A stretch of DNA of 64,000 nt, from contig NZ_JAGQEG010000008.1 of the NCBI RefSeq assembly GCF_018305005.1, positions 1-64,000 on the forward strand. The letters are read 5' to 3'. The notes beneath the pieces were generated by a model. That model saw nothing but the letters and a program-made list of their open reading frames with translations. It was not told where the DNA came from and searched no databases. This DNA comes from Collimonas silvisoli. Lineage in GTDB: Bacteria; Pseudomonadota; Gammaproteobacteria; Burkholderiales; Burkholderiaceae_D. Numbering within the stretch: position 1 is the first letter of the stretch; each line of letters opens with the position of its first letter. Below, one piece after another: positions 28,331 to 37,247 of this stretch. The position numbers and the translations under genes were made by a program.

Positions 28331-28559
28331 GCGTCCTCACACGTTGGCGGTTATCGTTGACCGTCGGCGACCGTCGTCTTGTTACTGATGGAATACTTGC
28401 AGAGTAAGTCTTTGTTGCCGAACGCAAACAAACACTTTAGAAGAGACCGTGGAGGATACACGAGCGGCGACAGGAAGTCGATGGCGTGGAGGGAATAAGT
28501 GGCTGCAAACAAGGCATTTGTCAAGGAATTCGCAAAAATGGCGATCGCGCTCCACCTCA

Positions 28560-29297
28560 TCATCGATTCAGCAACATCTCCGCCAAACCATCCAGCTCCA
28601 TCTTGCGCTGCTCCCAATCCGGCAAAACCCGCAGCAACAGCCGGTAATACTGCGGGCTATGGTTGTGCTCCTTGAGGTGGCAAAGCTCATGGAAAATCAC
28701 GTAATCGATGCAATGCCGAGGCGCTTTCACCAATTGCGGGTTCAGCACCAGTTCACCCTGGGGCGAGCAACTGCCCCATTGGGTACGCATGCTGCGCAAA
28801 CGAAACGACGGCAAGGCCGGATGCAATTGCTTGAGCCAACGCAGGCCGCCGGCGCATTCCAGCAGACGGCGGCCAAACACCTCTTCTGCGCGTTGCCGGT
28901 ACCACCCATCCAGCAGCCCACGCACTTGCCCGGCTTCCTTCGAGTGGGTGACGATCTCCAGCCGTCCGCCCAACAGTTTGACGCTCTGCGGCGCACTCTG
29001 GTCAAGCAGCACTTTGAGTTGATAACGCTTGCCCAGATAAAAATGGGTTTCGCCGCTGACATACTCACGCGGCAGCACATGCCTGGTGCGGCTGCGTTGC
29101 TCCAGCAAACGTTGCCAAATCCAACGGGCGCGCAGACGCACCGCTGCGATCACCTCGCTGGCCGTGGCCTCTTGCGGCGCATCCACCTGCACCGCGCCGT
29201 TCGGATCGACATGAATGGCGATCCGCCTGGCCGGCGTTGGCAAAAAGCGGATGTCGAAGACGATTCGCTCCTCGCCGTAGTCGATAAAGCGCTGCAT
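28560..29297 (-). CDS. YgjP/SprT-like zinc metallopeptidase
   Basis: A 245-residue protein of the YgjP-like (DUF45, M48-related) family. The zinc site is HELCHLKEHNHS near residue 203, with a downstream 'P-D-W-E-Q-R-K' region. The upstream 'R-T-Q-W-G-S-C-S-P-Q-G-E-L-V-L-N-P' is the family signature. Such genes are frequent neighbours of hsdR. It starts 2 bp after the hsdR stop, so it is the last gene of the type I restriction operon. What it cleaves is not known. Confidence 0.85.
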   Translation of the reverse strand: MQRFIDYGEERIVFDIRFLPTPARRIAIHVDPNGAVQVDAPQEATASEVIAAVRLRARWIWQRLLEQRSRTRHVLPREYVSGETHFYLGKRYQLKVLLDQSAPQSVKLLGGRLEIVTHSKEAGQVRGLLDGWYRQRAEEVFGRRLLECAGGLRWLKQLHPALPSFRLRSMRTQWGSCSPQGELVLNPQLVKAPRHCIDYVIFHELCHLKEHNHSPQYYRLLLRVLPDWEQRKMELDGLAEMLLNR

Positions 29298-29299
29298 GC

Positions 29300-32200
29300 T
29301 CAGAAATTCCCGCGCGCCAGTCCGATGCGCGTGATCTGGATCACCTGCTCCAGCACGGCATTGGTTTTTTCCAGGCCCATTACGGCGAACAATGTCGGCA
29401 ACAGCGCTTTGCGAATCGCCGCTTCAACGTTCTGCGGATTCAAGGAATGCTCAGCCACGGCCGTGCGCACCGCCCGGTCAATATGCAAAGCCAGCTCCGT
29501 GTACTGGCGGGTGACGGCTGTGGCCGTTTCATCGGCGGAAGAAAAATCGCTGTCGCCCAGAATCAATTTGAAGATACCGAAATAGGCACAGGCATGATGG
29601 TTATCGCCAAAGACCTCAGGCACGCCATCTACCTCGCGCTTCTCGACCGCATCCTCGAATTTCTTCAGCAAGGCATATTGTTTCAAGGGGTGCTCAAACA
29701 GCGCCTCGGCCTCGGCAATCGCCTGTTTCAACAGATCGCCGAAGACTTTCTGCGCGTACGGATCGTCGGCCAGATCCTGCTCGATGGTCTTGCGCAGGCG
29801 GGTGCGAATGATATCGCTCTCGTTGCGCGTCTTTTCTTCGCTCCAGCGCTCAGGGTCTTCACCCAGCTTATGCACCAGGTACACACCCTGCGGCTCCCGC
29901 ACCTCGCTACCGATGACCTGCTTGTCCACCAAACGCCGGATCTGTTCTTCATAGACGCTGTAATCCACCGTTTCCAACGCATCGCGCCGGGCCGACTGGC
30001 GCAACTCGGTAAAGAAACGCAGATCGCGCTTGTAGATCTCGACATCTTCTTCAGAAAAATCATTGTCCTCGAAGAAGGTGCGCGACGATAACGCCGTCTG
30101 CAGACACAGGCCGAAAGCAGTCAAAGCTTCATAAAAATCCTCGCGCAGCTTTTGCCGCGTATCGACACTTTCGCCCTGCTCATCCTCGACATACTTCGGT
30201 ATCAGCACCTGGCGGAACTGCTCCATATCGCCGCGATTGCTGACGTTCTTGAATATCTCCCACAACGCTTGATGCAGCGTCGGCAAACGCTTGTATTCGG
30301 TGCTGAACTGGCGGTACAAACCCTCGATATCTTCCAGCGCATAACCGCCCTGGGTCTGCGTCTCCAACTCCTGATAGGCGCGGATCGCGGTATCCAGCTC
30401 TTTCAAGATGCCGCGATAATCGACCAGCAGCCCATAGCGCTTGGCCTCATGTAAACGGTTGACCCGCGCAATCGCCTGAATCAGGCTGTGTTCCTTCAGA
30501 GGCTTGTCGATGTACAGCACGGTATTGGCAGGCTCGTCAAAGCCTGTCAGCAAACGATCCACCACGATCAGCAAATCGGGATCGCCCTCGGTCGAAAAAT
30601 TCTCCAGCACGCGCCGCTCATAAGCGTCCTGTGCATCCTGACCATGGCCGATATTTTCCTTCCACCACTGCTGCACTTCCGGCAGCGTGCTTTCATCGAC
30701 GGCGATATTGCCTTCGCGCGTATCCGGCGCGGAAATAATCACCGCGCTACTCACCAGCCCGGTCAGGTCCAACGCCTTCTTGTAACGGATCGCGTCCTGT
30801 TTGCTGGCGGTGGCGATTTGCCCCTTCAATTCCGGGAACACCTTCTTGATGTTCTCGCTGAAGTGCACCGCGATATCCCAGGCAATCAAATCGATCCGAT
30901 TCGCCGCGCTATAAATCGCGCCCTTGGTGGCGAACTTGCGCTTCAAATCCGCCTTCTGCTGATCCGACAAACCCAGTGTGATCTTGTCGAACCAGCGATT
31001 GACTGCCGCCTGGTTCACGTCCAGCTCGGGGACGCGTTCTTCGTACAGTAAAGGCGCCACGGTTTCATCATCCACCGCGCGCTGCATCGTGTAGGCATGG
31101 ACGATGGGGCCGAATTTGTTGGCCGTCTTTTCATCCTTCAGCAACGGCGTACCGGTGAAAGCCACATAAGCTGCACGCGGCAAGGCGCGGCGCATGCGCT
31201 CGTGGGTTTCGCCGCCGTGGCTGCGATGGCCTTCATCGACCAGCACGATCAGATTATGCGAAGGGTTAAAACATTCCGGCAGTTTAGACGCCGTATTGAA
31301 CTTGTGGATCAGCGTAAAGATAATGCGTTCAGTGCCGGAGCCGATACGCCGCGCCAGATCGCGGCCCGAGCTGACCTTGGATTTCTCGCCTTCCTTCTTG
31401 GTCGCGATCATCGAACCGAAAGCGCCGCTGCTCATGAAGTTTTTCGATAGCTGATCTTCCAGATCGAGCCGGTCAGTCACCACGATCACACGGCAATCCT
31501 TCAGGCTGTCGTGCAGAATCAGCGCCTTGGTCAAGAACACCATGGTGAACGATTTACCGGAGCCGGTGGTGTGCCAGATCACGCCGCCCTCGCGCCCGCC
31601 ATCCGGGCGGCGCAGGCTGACGCGATCGAGCAGGGCGCGGATGCCGAAGAATTGCTGATGGCGCGCCACCAGCTTGCCGACCTTGCGGTCGAACAATACA
31701 AAGTAACGCACAAATTCCAGCAAGCGCGCAGGCGTCAGCAGACTGATCAACAGCCTATCCTGTTCGGTCGGCAACATCGGGCCGGACCACAAGCGCTTGA
31801 AATAGGTCCGCAACTCGGCCGATTTTTCAGCCAGCAACGCAGACTGCACCGAGCCATTCAAGGGCGTGTTCTTCACGTTGTTGAAATGCGCCCCGTCGAA
31901 TTCCTCATCCTTCCAGTGCGCCCAAAACTTGGCGGCGGTGTGCACCGTGCCGTAACGGCCGTCTGTTTGGCTGATTGCCAGCAGTAGCTGTGCGTAGGCG
32001 AACAACAACGGTATCTCATCCACCCGTTGATTGCGCAACTGCTGGCTGATGCCCTCCGTAATCATCGACGCATTCAAGTTGCCCGAATCCGGCCGCTTGG
32101 CCTCGATCACCACCATCGGAATGCCGTTGATGAAACACACGATATCCGGCCTGCGCGTATGCGTGCCCTGTGCCGACAACACCTCAACCTCGTCCGCTGC

Positions 32201-32605
32201 CTCGAAGCGATTCGCTTTCAGATTTTGCCAATCGATGATGGCAATCGTCGGTTGATGCTTTTTACCGTCGGCCATGAATTCGGTGACGGTGATCCCCAAG
32301 GCTAATTTGTTGTACAGGCGCTCATTCGCCGCCGGCAAACCGTCTTGCAAACCCGCAGCAGACAACTCGCGCACGATCTGGTCAATCGCGTTCGCCGAGA
32401 GCGGATGCATCTCGCCCTTGTATTCGAAACGGCGGCTTTGCAGCACCTCAATCAGCGTCGACTTCAACAGAACTTCGCGGTTACTACCGCGCTTTGCAAG
32501 ACTCACCGCAGGCGACAGATAGGTCCAGCCCAGCGTGCACAGCAGGTGCAAGGCTGGGATGTGGGCACTGAATTGTTCTTTGGTTTGCGGGATGTCGTTA
32601 GGCAT
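29300..32605 (-). CDS. hsdR: Type I restriction endonuclease subunit R
   Basis: A 1101-residue ATP-dependent translocase and nuclease. The N-terminal PD-(D/E)xK nuclease has 'R-R-P-D-I-V-C-F' and 'V-V-I-E-A-K-R-P' (about 152-172). The SF2 motor follows with Walker A 'W-H-T-T-G-S-G-K-S-F-T-M', Walker B 'V-L-V-D-E-G-H-R-S', 'F-T-G-T-P-L' and motif VI 'Q-A-I-A-R-V-N-R'. It cleaves unmodified foreign DNA as an HsdR2M2S complex. It lies 13 bp after hsdS in the same operon. All key residues appear intact. Confidence 0.94.
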   Translation of the reverse strand: MPNDIPQTKEQFSAHIPALHLLCTLGWTYLSPAVSLAKRGSNREVLLKSTLIEVLQSRRFEYKGEMHPLSANAIDQIVRELSAAGLQDGLPAANERLYNKLALGITVTEFMADGKKHQPTIAIIDWQNLKANRFEAADEVEVLSAQGTHTRRPDIVCFINGIPMVVIEAKRPDSGNLNASMITEGISQQLRNQRVDEIPLLFAYAQLLLAISQTDGRYGTVHTAAKFWAHWKDEEFDGAHFNNVKNTPLNGSVQSALLAEKSAELRTYFKRLWSGPMLPTEQDRLLISLLTPARLLEFVRYFVLFDRKVGKLVARHQQFFGIRALLDRVSLRRPDGGREGGVIWHTTGSGKSFTMVFLTKALILHDSLKDCRVIVVTDRLDLEDQLSKNFMSSGAFGSMIATKKEGEKSKVSSGRDLARRIGSGTERIIFTLIHKFNTASKLPECFNPSHNLIVLVDEGHRSHGGETHERMRRALPRAAYVAFTGTPLLKDEKTANKFGPIVHAYTMQRAVDDETVAPLLYEERVPELDVNQAAVNRWFDKITLGLSDQQKADLKRKFATKGAIYSAANRIDLIAWDIAVHFSENIKKVFPELKGQIATASKQDAIRYKKALDLTGLVSSAVIISAPDTREGNIAVDESTLPEVQQWWKENIGHGQDAQDAYERRVLENFSTEGDPDLLIVVDRLLTGFDEPANTVLYIDKPLKEHSLIQAIARVNRLHEAKRYGLLVDYRGILKELDTAIRAYQELETQTQGGYALEDIEGLYRQFSTEYKRLPTLHQALWEIFKNVSNRGDMEQFRQVLIPKYVEDEQGESVDTRQKLREDFYEALTAFGLCLQTALSSRTFFEDNDFSEEDVEIYKRDLRFFTELRQSARRDALETVDYSVYEEQIRRLVDKQVIGSEVREPQGVYLVHKLGEDPERWSEEKTRNESDIIRTRLRKTIEQDLADDPYAQKVFGDLLKQAIAEAEALFEHPLKQYALLKKFEDAVEKREVDGVPEVFGDNHHACAYFGIFKLILGDSDFSSADETATAVTRQYTELALHIDRAVRTAVAEHSLNPQNVEAAIRKALLPTLFAVMGLEKTNAVLEQVIQITRIGLARGNF

Positions 32606-32618
32606 GGACTGGTTCGCG

Positions 32619-33809
32619 TCAGGCCGCGGCCATATCGGGTTGATCGCTTTTTACGCGGCGCTTTCCGGCGAGGAGTTGTTGCATCAGCGCTTGCTTCTGT
32701 CTAATAAGAAGATCGCGCTGTTGTATCTCTGCCTGGATTCTTTCATCGGCTGTATCGAGAATTTTTGCGATGGTCAACTGCTGTTCCAGCGGCGGGCATC
32801 TAACCAAAAGACGCTCAACATCGCTGGAATTAATGGAAGGATAACTGGAGCCGATCACGATGGCGTTGATCTGATCCTGGATATGCCTGGAAAACAAATA
32901 GTGAAACAAATAATCCGATGACGTTCCCGACTTTGCCGTCAGCACCGCGAAGCCGGTCGAGGCGATGCAATCGGCATGGGCGCGGGTTACTCGTGCGAAC
33001 CCTTGCAGATTCGGACGCACGGTAGACATCAATAAATCGCCGGGGCGTACCACGCGACGCGCGCGAGAAGGCGCCTCTGACAAACGATAGGTTGCCAAGC
33101 TCTGACTCACATGATGCTCGTTTACGTCCGACAGGGTGATGTAGCGGAACTGAAAATCAGCCGGTGTGGTTTTGCCTAGTGACTCGGCGTCAATATCAGC
33201 CAAATCGCCGAGCGCCATGTAATGCCATTCTCCCGCCGCCAGGTGGAAAGACTCGTATTTTGAAAAAAATCGATCCATCAATGCCGTCTTATGTGCAGCG
33301 CTGTTCTCAATTAATTTCTCTATCGTTTCAACAGCCTGATCCCAAGCTTCCAACATTTCCGCAATCTTCGACTGTTCGGCAATGCTAGGAACATTGACCG
33401 GAATGCGAGCAAAGTCTTGTGCGTACAGCCTCAGCCTATCTTCTGTCAGACCATGTGAATAAGCCCAAAACAGATAGAGCATCCGTTTAGTTTTAAAAAG
33501 CTGCGAAGCAAAAGCAGGATCTACAGTCGGTTTTTGCTTCAGCACCACATACGCTGGGCTAACCAACCCCTCTTTCTCTGCAAGACCAAATGCGCCCTGC
33601 CACATCCGCATCATGTTGTAGGCAATGTCATTTGGCTTGACCAGCAAATGCTCGTCGGCAGTCAGCGTTGTTTCCTGTTTGCGCTCAAGATCATCACGAT
33701 TAACCAGCCCGTTATTCAGCGTGACAGATAGAGTTGGCAGCCCCTCGCGGCCCTTTTCACGACGGCTGGAAAAAAGATCGCCGAGGTGGCAATTACCGTC
33801 ATAACTCAT
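32619..33809 (-). CDS. hsdS: Type I restriction-modification specificity subunit (full, two TRDs)
   Basis: A 396-residue HsdS with two target-recognition domains (about 1-140 and 195-340). Each is followed by a helical conserved region: 'A-E-Q-S-K-I-A-E-M-L-E-A-W-D-Q-A-V' near 145 and 'L-E-Q-Q-L-T-I-A-K-I-L-D-T-A-D' near 345. It sets the DNA sequence recognised by the methyltransferase and nuclease. Its ATG overlaps the stop of the small repeat ORF (ATGA), so it is translationally coupled to it. Confidence 0.9.
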   Translation of the reverse strand: MSYDGNCHLGDLFSSRREKGREGLPTLSVTLNNGLVNRDDLERKQETTLTADEHLLVKPNDIAYNMMRMWQGAFGLAEKEGLVSPAYVVLKQKPTVDPAFASQLFKTKRMLYLFWAYSHGLTEDRLRLYAQDFARIPVNVPSIAEQSKIAEMLEAWDQAVETIEKLIENSAAHKTALMDRFFSKYESFHLAAGEWHYMALGDLADIDAESLGKTTPADFQFRYITLSDVNEHHVSQSLATYRLSEAPSRARRVVRPGDLLMSTVRPNLQGFARVTRAHADCIASTGFAVLTAKSGTSSDYLFHYLFSRHIQDQINAIVIGSSYPSINSSDVERLLVRCPPLEQQLTIAKILDTADERIQAEIQQRDLLIRQKQALMQQLLAGKRRVKSDQPDMAAA

Positions 33810-34102
33810 TGCGCTTCCTCTCTTTGAACCTGTAAGTAACTCTTACAGGTTGCCCCTGCTTTTGATATACAACCGCTCTTGTCGTCAGCGACAGGTATCA
33901 AGTTTTCCTTTACAACTGCCGCGACTTGCAATTTCCACGTCGTTTGAACAGTCAAGCATTCCTTGACTGTTGCCTGCTGCAGAAAAAAGTTTTTGGCCTG
34001 AACTATTAAATCTTCCTTAATAGTTGTTCCGCCAGTCAATTTTCCCATGGCGCACTGATAGAACCGTGCCGCAAAGGGCGGGCTAGCTATCATCTTGTTC
34101 AT
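33806..34102 (-). CDS. Small repeat ORF (K-E-x-L repeats) coded by tandem hairpins
   Basis: An open frame of about 98 codons (MNKMIASPPFAARFYQCAMG; starts at 34117 or 34093 are also possible). It overlaps the 3' end of dinD and overlaps hsdS by 4 bp (ATGA), so it is placed like a real coupled gene. The protein is four imperfect repeats of about 18-22 residues: TIKEDLIVQ, TVKECLTVQ, VVKENLIPV, TCKSYLQVQ. In the DNA three of these are near-perfect hairpins of 25 nt with different stems. The motif faintly recalls a variable V-K-x-x-L segment of RhuM-type proteins (from memory). The function is unknown; the RNA or DNA structure may matter more than the peptide. Confidence 0.55.
   Translation of the reverse strand: MNKMIASPPFAARFYQCAMGKLTGGTTIKEDLIVQAKNFFLQQATVKECLTVQTTWKLQVAAVVKENLIPVADDKSGCISKAGATCKSYLQVQREEAQ
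33827..34025 (-). repeat. Tandem array of four 25-nt hairpin units with covarying stems
   Basis: Units at 34001-34025 (9-bp stem), 33947-33971 (10-bp perfect stem), 33893-33917 (degenerate, about 6 of 10 pairs) and 33827-33851 (10-bp perfect stem). Starts are 54, 54 and 66 bp apart. On the minus strand the pattern is AAC-N4-AA(G), a 5-7 nt loop, then (C)TT-N4-GTT. The N4 differs between units (TATT, AGTC, CTGT type) but stays complementary within each intact unit. This keeps structure rather than sequence and lies wholly inside the small ORF. Confidence 0.75.
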
Positions 34103-34946
34103 TCTTTTTCTTTCCATCGATTTTTTTCTGCTGGCGCTCTATCTGCTGAATGCTTTTGTCCGGCGCCGGCAGATTTTCCGGCATGGTGCCGCCGAGCTCT
34201 TTGATGGTCTGGCGTACTTTCTTGCCAACTTCGAGGTGAGTGTGGTTGGCGGCGGTTTTGCCGTGCACACCTTCGCGACGCAGCTTTTCTTCGGCTTGCG
34301 TTGCGCGGAACAGGTTGGCGGCCAGTTCCGTGCTACCCATGTGATCAAGAATTTTCTGGCTTTTTTTCAAATCCTTGTTACGGTGAATTTCTTTCGCGCC
34401 CAGACCGCCGTAGAGGCCTTTGTATCCATGATCCTGAAATACGGCATAGTCTATCGGCGTCTTGACGCCGGCCTGCTTGGCTGCTGCGGCAAGGTCTTTG
34501 TTGTGACGGGCAAGCTCATTGCGCAACATGAGGCGGCGTTCATCTTCCTTGAGTTGTGCGAAGGAGGTCTCATCTTGCAGCTCTTGACGTCGGCTTTGCA
34601 AGGCGAAGTAAGTTTGGCCGTTAGCAATGACTGGCTTGGCCGGATTGCCGTTCTGAACGATCAGGTAGCAGGCGTAACGCGTCAGCTTAATATCCTCGAT
34701 CGCACGTTGAGCCCGAGAGCCGATTTGGACCATTTCGGTGACGTCACCGAAATGGTCTGAAACCGGATGGTTTGAGAGCGCGCAGGCCTGCTTGGCTTTG
34801 TCGATGACACGCAGAAAATTTCGGTAATCCCGATAATCCAGCAATGGCGCTAGATCACGGGCAAACCAGAATTCATTGCCGTCATTGTCTTCTCGGCGAA
34901 TGCTTTCGAAAGTTTGGTTCGATGTCGAAAGATCTTTATCAGTCAT
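34083..34946 (-). CDS. dinD: DNA damage-inducible protein D (DinD)
   Basis: A 287-residue DinD family protein. The BRO-N-like N-terminal domain has 'F-E-S-I-R-R-E-D-N-D-G-N-E-F-W-F-A-R-D-L-A' and 'L-L-D-Y-R-D-Y-R-N-F'. 'L-T-R-Y-A-C-Y-L-I-V-Q-N-G-N-P' and 'Q-T-Y-F-A-L-Q-S-R-R-Q-E' follow, then a basic C-terminus. E. coli DinD is SOS-induced and inhibits RecA filaments. Here it sits inside the type I restriction operon, its start overlapping hsdM by 8 bp. No obvious LexA box precedes it, so it is probably transcribed with hsdM. Confidence 0.9.
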   Translation of the reverse strand: MTDKDLSTSNQTFESIRREDNDGNEFWFARDLAPLLDYRDYRNFLRVIDKAKQACALSNHPVSDHFGDVTEMVQIGSRAQRAIEDIKLTRYACYLIVQNGNPAKPVIANGQTYFALQSRRQELQDETSFAQLKEDERRLMLRNELARHNKDLAAAAKQAGVKTPIDYAVFQDHGYKGLYGGLGAKEIHRNKDLKKSQKILDHMGSTELAANLFRATQAEEKLRREGVHGKTAANHTHLEVGKKVRQTIKELGGTMPENLPAPDKSIQQIERQQKKIDGKKKNEQDDS

Positions 34947-36507
34947 AACCCAACTCCTTAAGATAACCCGCCATCTTTACTTCCAGCAGCGCCAGCTCAG
35001 TCTTGAGTATTTCGCGTTCTGCACGCACAGCCTTCATGTCGATTTCTGCTTCTTCCTCGAAGGTATCGACGTAGCGCGGAATATTGAGGTTGTAATCGTT
35101 CTCCGCAATCTCGGCGACGCTGGCTAGGTAGGCGTATTTACCCACGCTTTTACGCTGGCGAGCGGTAGTGAGGATGCGTTGCAAATCCTGGTCGCGCAAT
35201 ACGTTCTGGTTCTTGCTATCCAAAAATTCGCGGCTGGCGTCGATGAACAAGACCTTATCGTCTTGCTTCTTCTTACGGAACACCAGTACGGCGGCAGGAA
35301 TTCCAGTACCGTAAAACAATTTTTCCGGCAGGCCGATGACAATATCGAGCAGGTTTTCGTCAATCAGTTGTTTGCGAATGACGCCTTCCGCCGCGCCACG
35401 GAACAGCACGCCGTGCGGCACCACCACGGCCATGCGGCCTGAGCCGGGTTTCATGGTTTCTATCATGTGCAAGACAAAGGCGTAGTCGCCCTTGGTCTTT
35501 GGCGGCAGGCCGCGCTGGAAGCGCAGGAATTTGTCGTCTTGCGCACCGTCGTGCCCCCATTTTTCCAGCGAGAACGGTGGATTGGCGACGACGATGTCGA
35601 AATGCTTGAGCCGCGCATCGCCATCCAGCAGCTTGGGGTTGCGGATGGTGTCGCCCCATTCGATGCGGTGGTTATCCTCGCCATGCAGGAACATATTCAT
35701 CTTGGCCAGCGCCCAGGTGCTGCCGATAGCTTCCTGTCCGTACAGCGCGTATTTGCGCGAGCCGTTGCGCTGGCGGATCAACTGGCCGCAGTTCATCAGG
35801 AGCGAACCGGAGCCGCAAGTGGGGTCGCAAATGTCGTCGCCTTCTTGCGGATCGACCAGCAGCGCCATCAGTTGCGAGACTTCGGGCGGTGTGTAGAACT
35901 CGCCGGCTTTTTTGCCGCTGGTGGAGGCGAAATTCTTGATCAGAAATTCGTAGGCGTTGCCGATCACGTCCAATGTGCCGATACGGCTCGGGCGCAAATT
36001 GAGTGCCGGCTTGGCAAAGTCTTCCAGCAGGTGGCGCAGGATGTCGTTCTTTTGCGCTTCGTCGCCTAGCTTGGTGGAGTTGAAGGTGATGTCCTGGAAC
36101 ACATCGCGCAACTTCTGGATATTGGTTTCTTCTATGGCGTGCAGGGCCTTGTCGATGCGCTCGCCGTTGCCGGGTTCATGGCGCTTGGTGTGCAAGTCAT
36201 AGAAATTGGCGGCGGGCGGCAGCACGAAACGCTCGTTCTTAAGCAGCTCGGCGATCAGTTCCGGATGGTCGCCGTGTTTTTTCTTGTAGCTGTCGTAATG
36301 GTCTTGCCAGACGTCTGAAATATATTTCAAGAACAGCATCGTCAGCACGTAGTCCTTGTAGATGCTGGCGTCGACAGTGCCGCGAAAGGTGTCGCAGGCT
36401 TCCCAGACGGCGCGGTTGATGACGTCTTGTTCGATTGGGGCGTGCTTGCTCACACTGTTGCTTGCATTGTTGTTCACGCTGTTATTTACCTTATCGATTT
36501 CATTCAT
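34939..36507 (-). CDS. hsdM: Type I restriction-modification methyltransferase subunit M
   Basis: A 522-residue N6-adenine methyltransferase. The HsdM N-terminal helical domain ('Y-K-D-Y-V-L-T-M-L-F-L-K-Y-I-S-D') is followed by the SAM site 'D-P-T-C-G-S-G-S-L-L' (about 228-237) and the catalytic NPPF ('V-V-A-N-P-P-F-S-L-E'). The C-terminus is a coiled-coil helix. With HsdS it methylates host sites. The N-terminus is Asn/Ser-rich (MNEIDKVNNSVNNNASNSVS) before the conserved part. It overlaps the half-size hsdS by 8 bp and dinD by 8 bp. Confidence 0.94.
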   Translation of the reverse strand: MNEIDKVNNSVNNNASNSVSKHAPIEQDVINRAVWEACDTFRGTVDASIYKDYVLTMLFLKYISDVWQDHYDSYKKKHGDHPELIAELLKNERFVLPPAANFYDLHTKRHEPGNGERIDKALHAIEETNIQKLRDVFQDITFNSTKLGDEAQKNDILRHLLEDFAKPALNLRPSRIGTLDVIGNAYEFLIKNFASTSGKKAGEFYTPPEVSQLMALLVDPQEGDDICDPTCGSGSLLMNCGQLIRQRNGSRKYALYGQEAIGSTWALAKMNMFLHGEDNHRIEWGDTIRNPKLLDGDARLKHFDIVVANPPFSLEKWGHDGAQDDKFLRFQRGLPPKTKGDYAFVLHMIETMKPGSGRMAVVVPHGVLFRGAAEGVIRKQLIDENLLDIVIGLPEKLFYGTGIPAAVLVFRKKKQDDKVLFIDASREFLDSKNQNVLRDQDLQRILTTARQRKSVGKYAYLASVAEIAENDYNLNIPRYVDTFEEEAEIDMKAVRAEREILKTELALLEVKMAGYLKELGYD

Positions 36508-37102
36508 GGGCTTGATCTGATGAGTGTTGCTCGGCCAGCAATTGCAGGGACAAAGCCTGTATTTGCTGCTGGCGATTGTGGATAAGGCTTTCCAGGTGCT
36601 GGCGCTCTTGCCGCACCGCTTGATCCAGCCGGATCAGCGCATGCTGTTGCGCCATGGCCGGCACAGCGATGGGCAGCGCTTCCAGCACGCCACGGCGGAT
36701 GCTGAGCTGATCGGTGCCTTCGGCATTTTTGCCGAAGTAGCGCTGGGCCGGCAGCTGGTTGATCTGCCAGGCGAGGAATTCGGGCAGCAGTTGCTTGCTG
36801 TCATGCACGCGGATCAGGAAGAAGTATTGCGAGCAGACTGCCGGGGCGGGAACCTGGCCCAGACAGACGGCAAAATTGCGCGCGCCCTTGGCGACAAAAA
36901 GAATATCGCCCGGCTGCAGCCAATCCGGTTGTTTGCGGCCTTGCAGCCGAGTGCGCATCACCGTGCTCCAGTCGACGCCGGCGGCGATGCTGATGTCGCG
37001 CATCTGGATTGCCAACGCCGGGCCGTCAGCCACTTCCGGCACGCTGCCGCGAAAGGGATGCCCGACTAGAACTTCGGCAAACGTAAGTAATTCACCTAAC
37101 AT
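36500..37102 (-). CDS. Half-size HsdS-like specificity protein (single TRD)
   Basis: About 200 residues from MLGELLTFAEVLVGHPFRGS; a longer frame to 37171 adds 23 residues. It has one target-recognition domain ('L-Q-P-G-D-I-L-F-V-A-K-G-A-R-N-F', 'F-L-A-W-Q-I-N-Q-L-P-A-Q-R') and one helical conserved region ('A-Q-Q-H-A-L-I-R-L-D-Q-A-V-R-Q-E-R-Q-H-L'). Full HsdS proteins have two of each; half subunits can work as dimers or are remnants. It is the first gene of the operon and overlaps hsdM. Having it beside a complete hsdS is unusual. Confidence 0.78.
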   Translation of the reverse strand: MLGELLTFAEVLVGHPFRGSVPEVADGPALAIQMRDISIAAGVDWSTVMRTRLQGRKQPDWLQPGDILFVAKGARNFAVCLGQVPAPAVCSQYFFLIRVHDSKQLLPEFLAWQINQLPAQRYFGKNAEGTDQLSIRRGVLEALPIAVPAMAQQHALIRLDQAVRQERQHLESLIHNRQQQIQALSLQLLAEQHSSDQAHE

Positions 37103-37247
37103 TGTGCACCAATCAATTTGATGCAGCAATTTTCCTTGTGAAAGATAAACATTGCAACTAGGATATAGCAATATTTATCGCACCAAGTAGATTGATGCGT
37201 TAAAAGTGATTTTCAATCTTTCGTGAATTATTGCCACTTATGGACTT

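Noticed and set aside
33827-34025. CRISPR array
   Set aside because: Units are palindromes that differ from each other and lie in a coding frame; there are no identical repeats with unique spacers and no cas genes.
33806-34117. Retron msr-msd or integron attC array
   Set aside because: No reverse transcriptase or integrase is nearby, and the hairpins are too short and too regular for attC sites.
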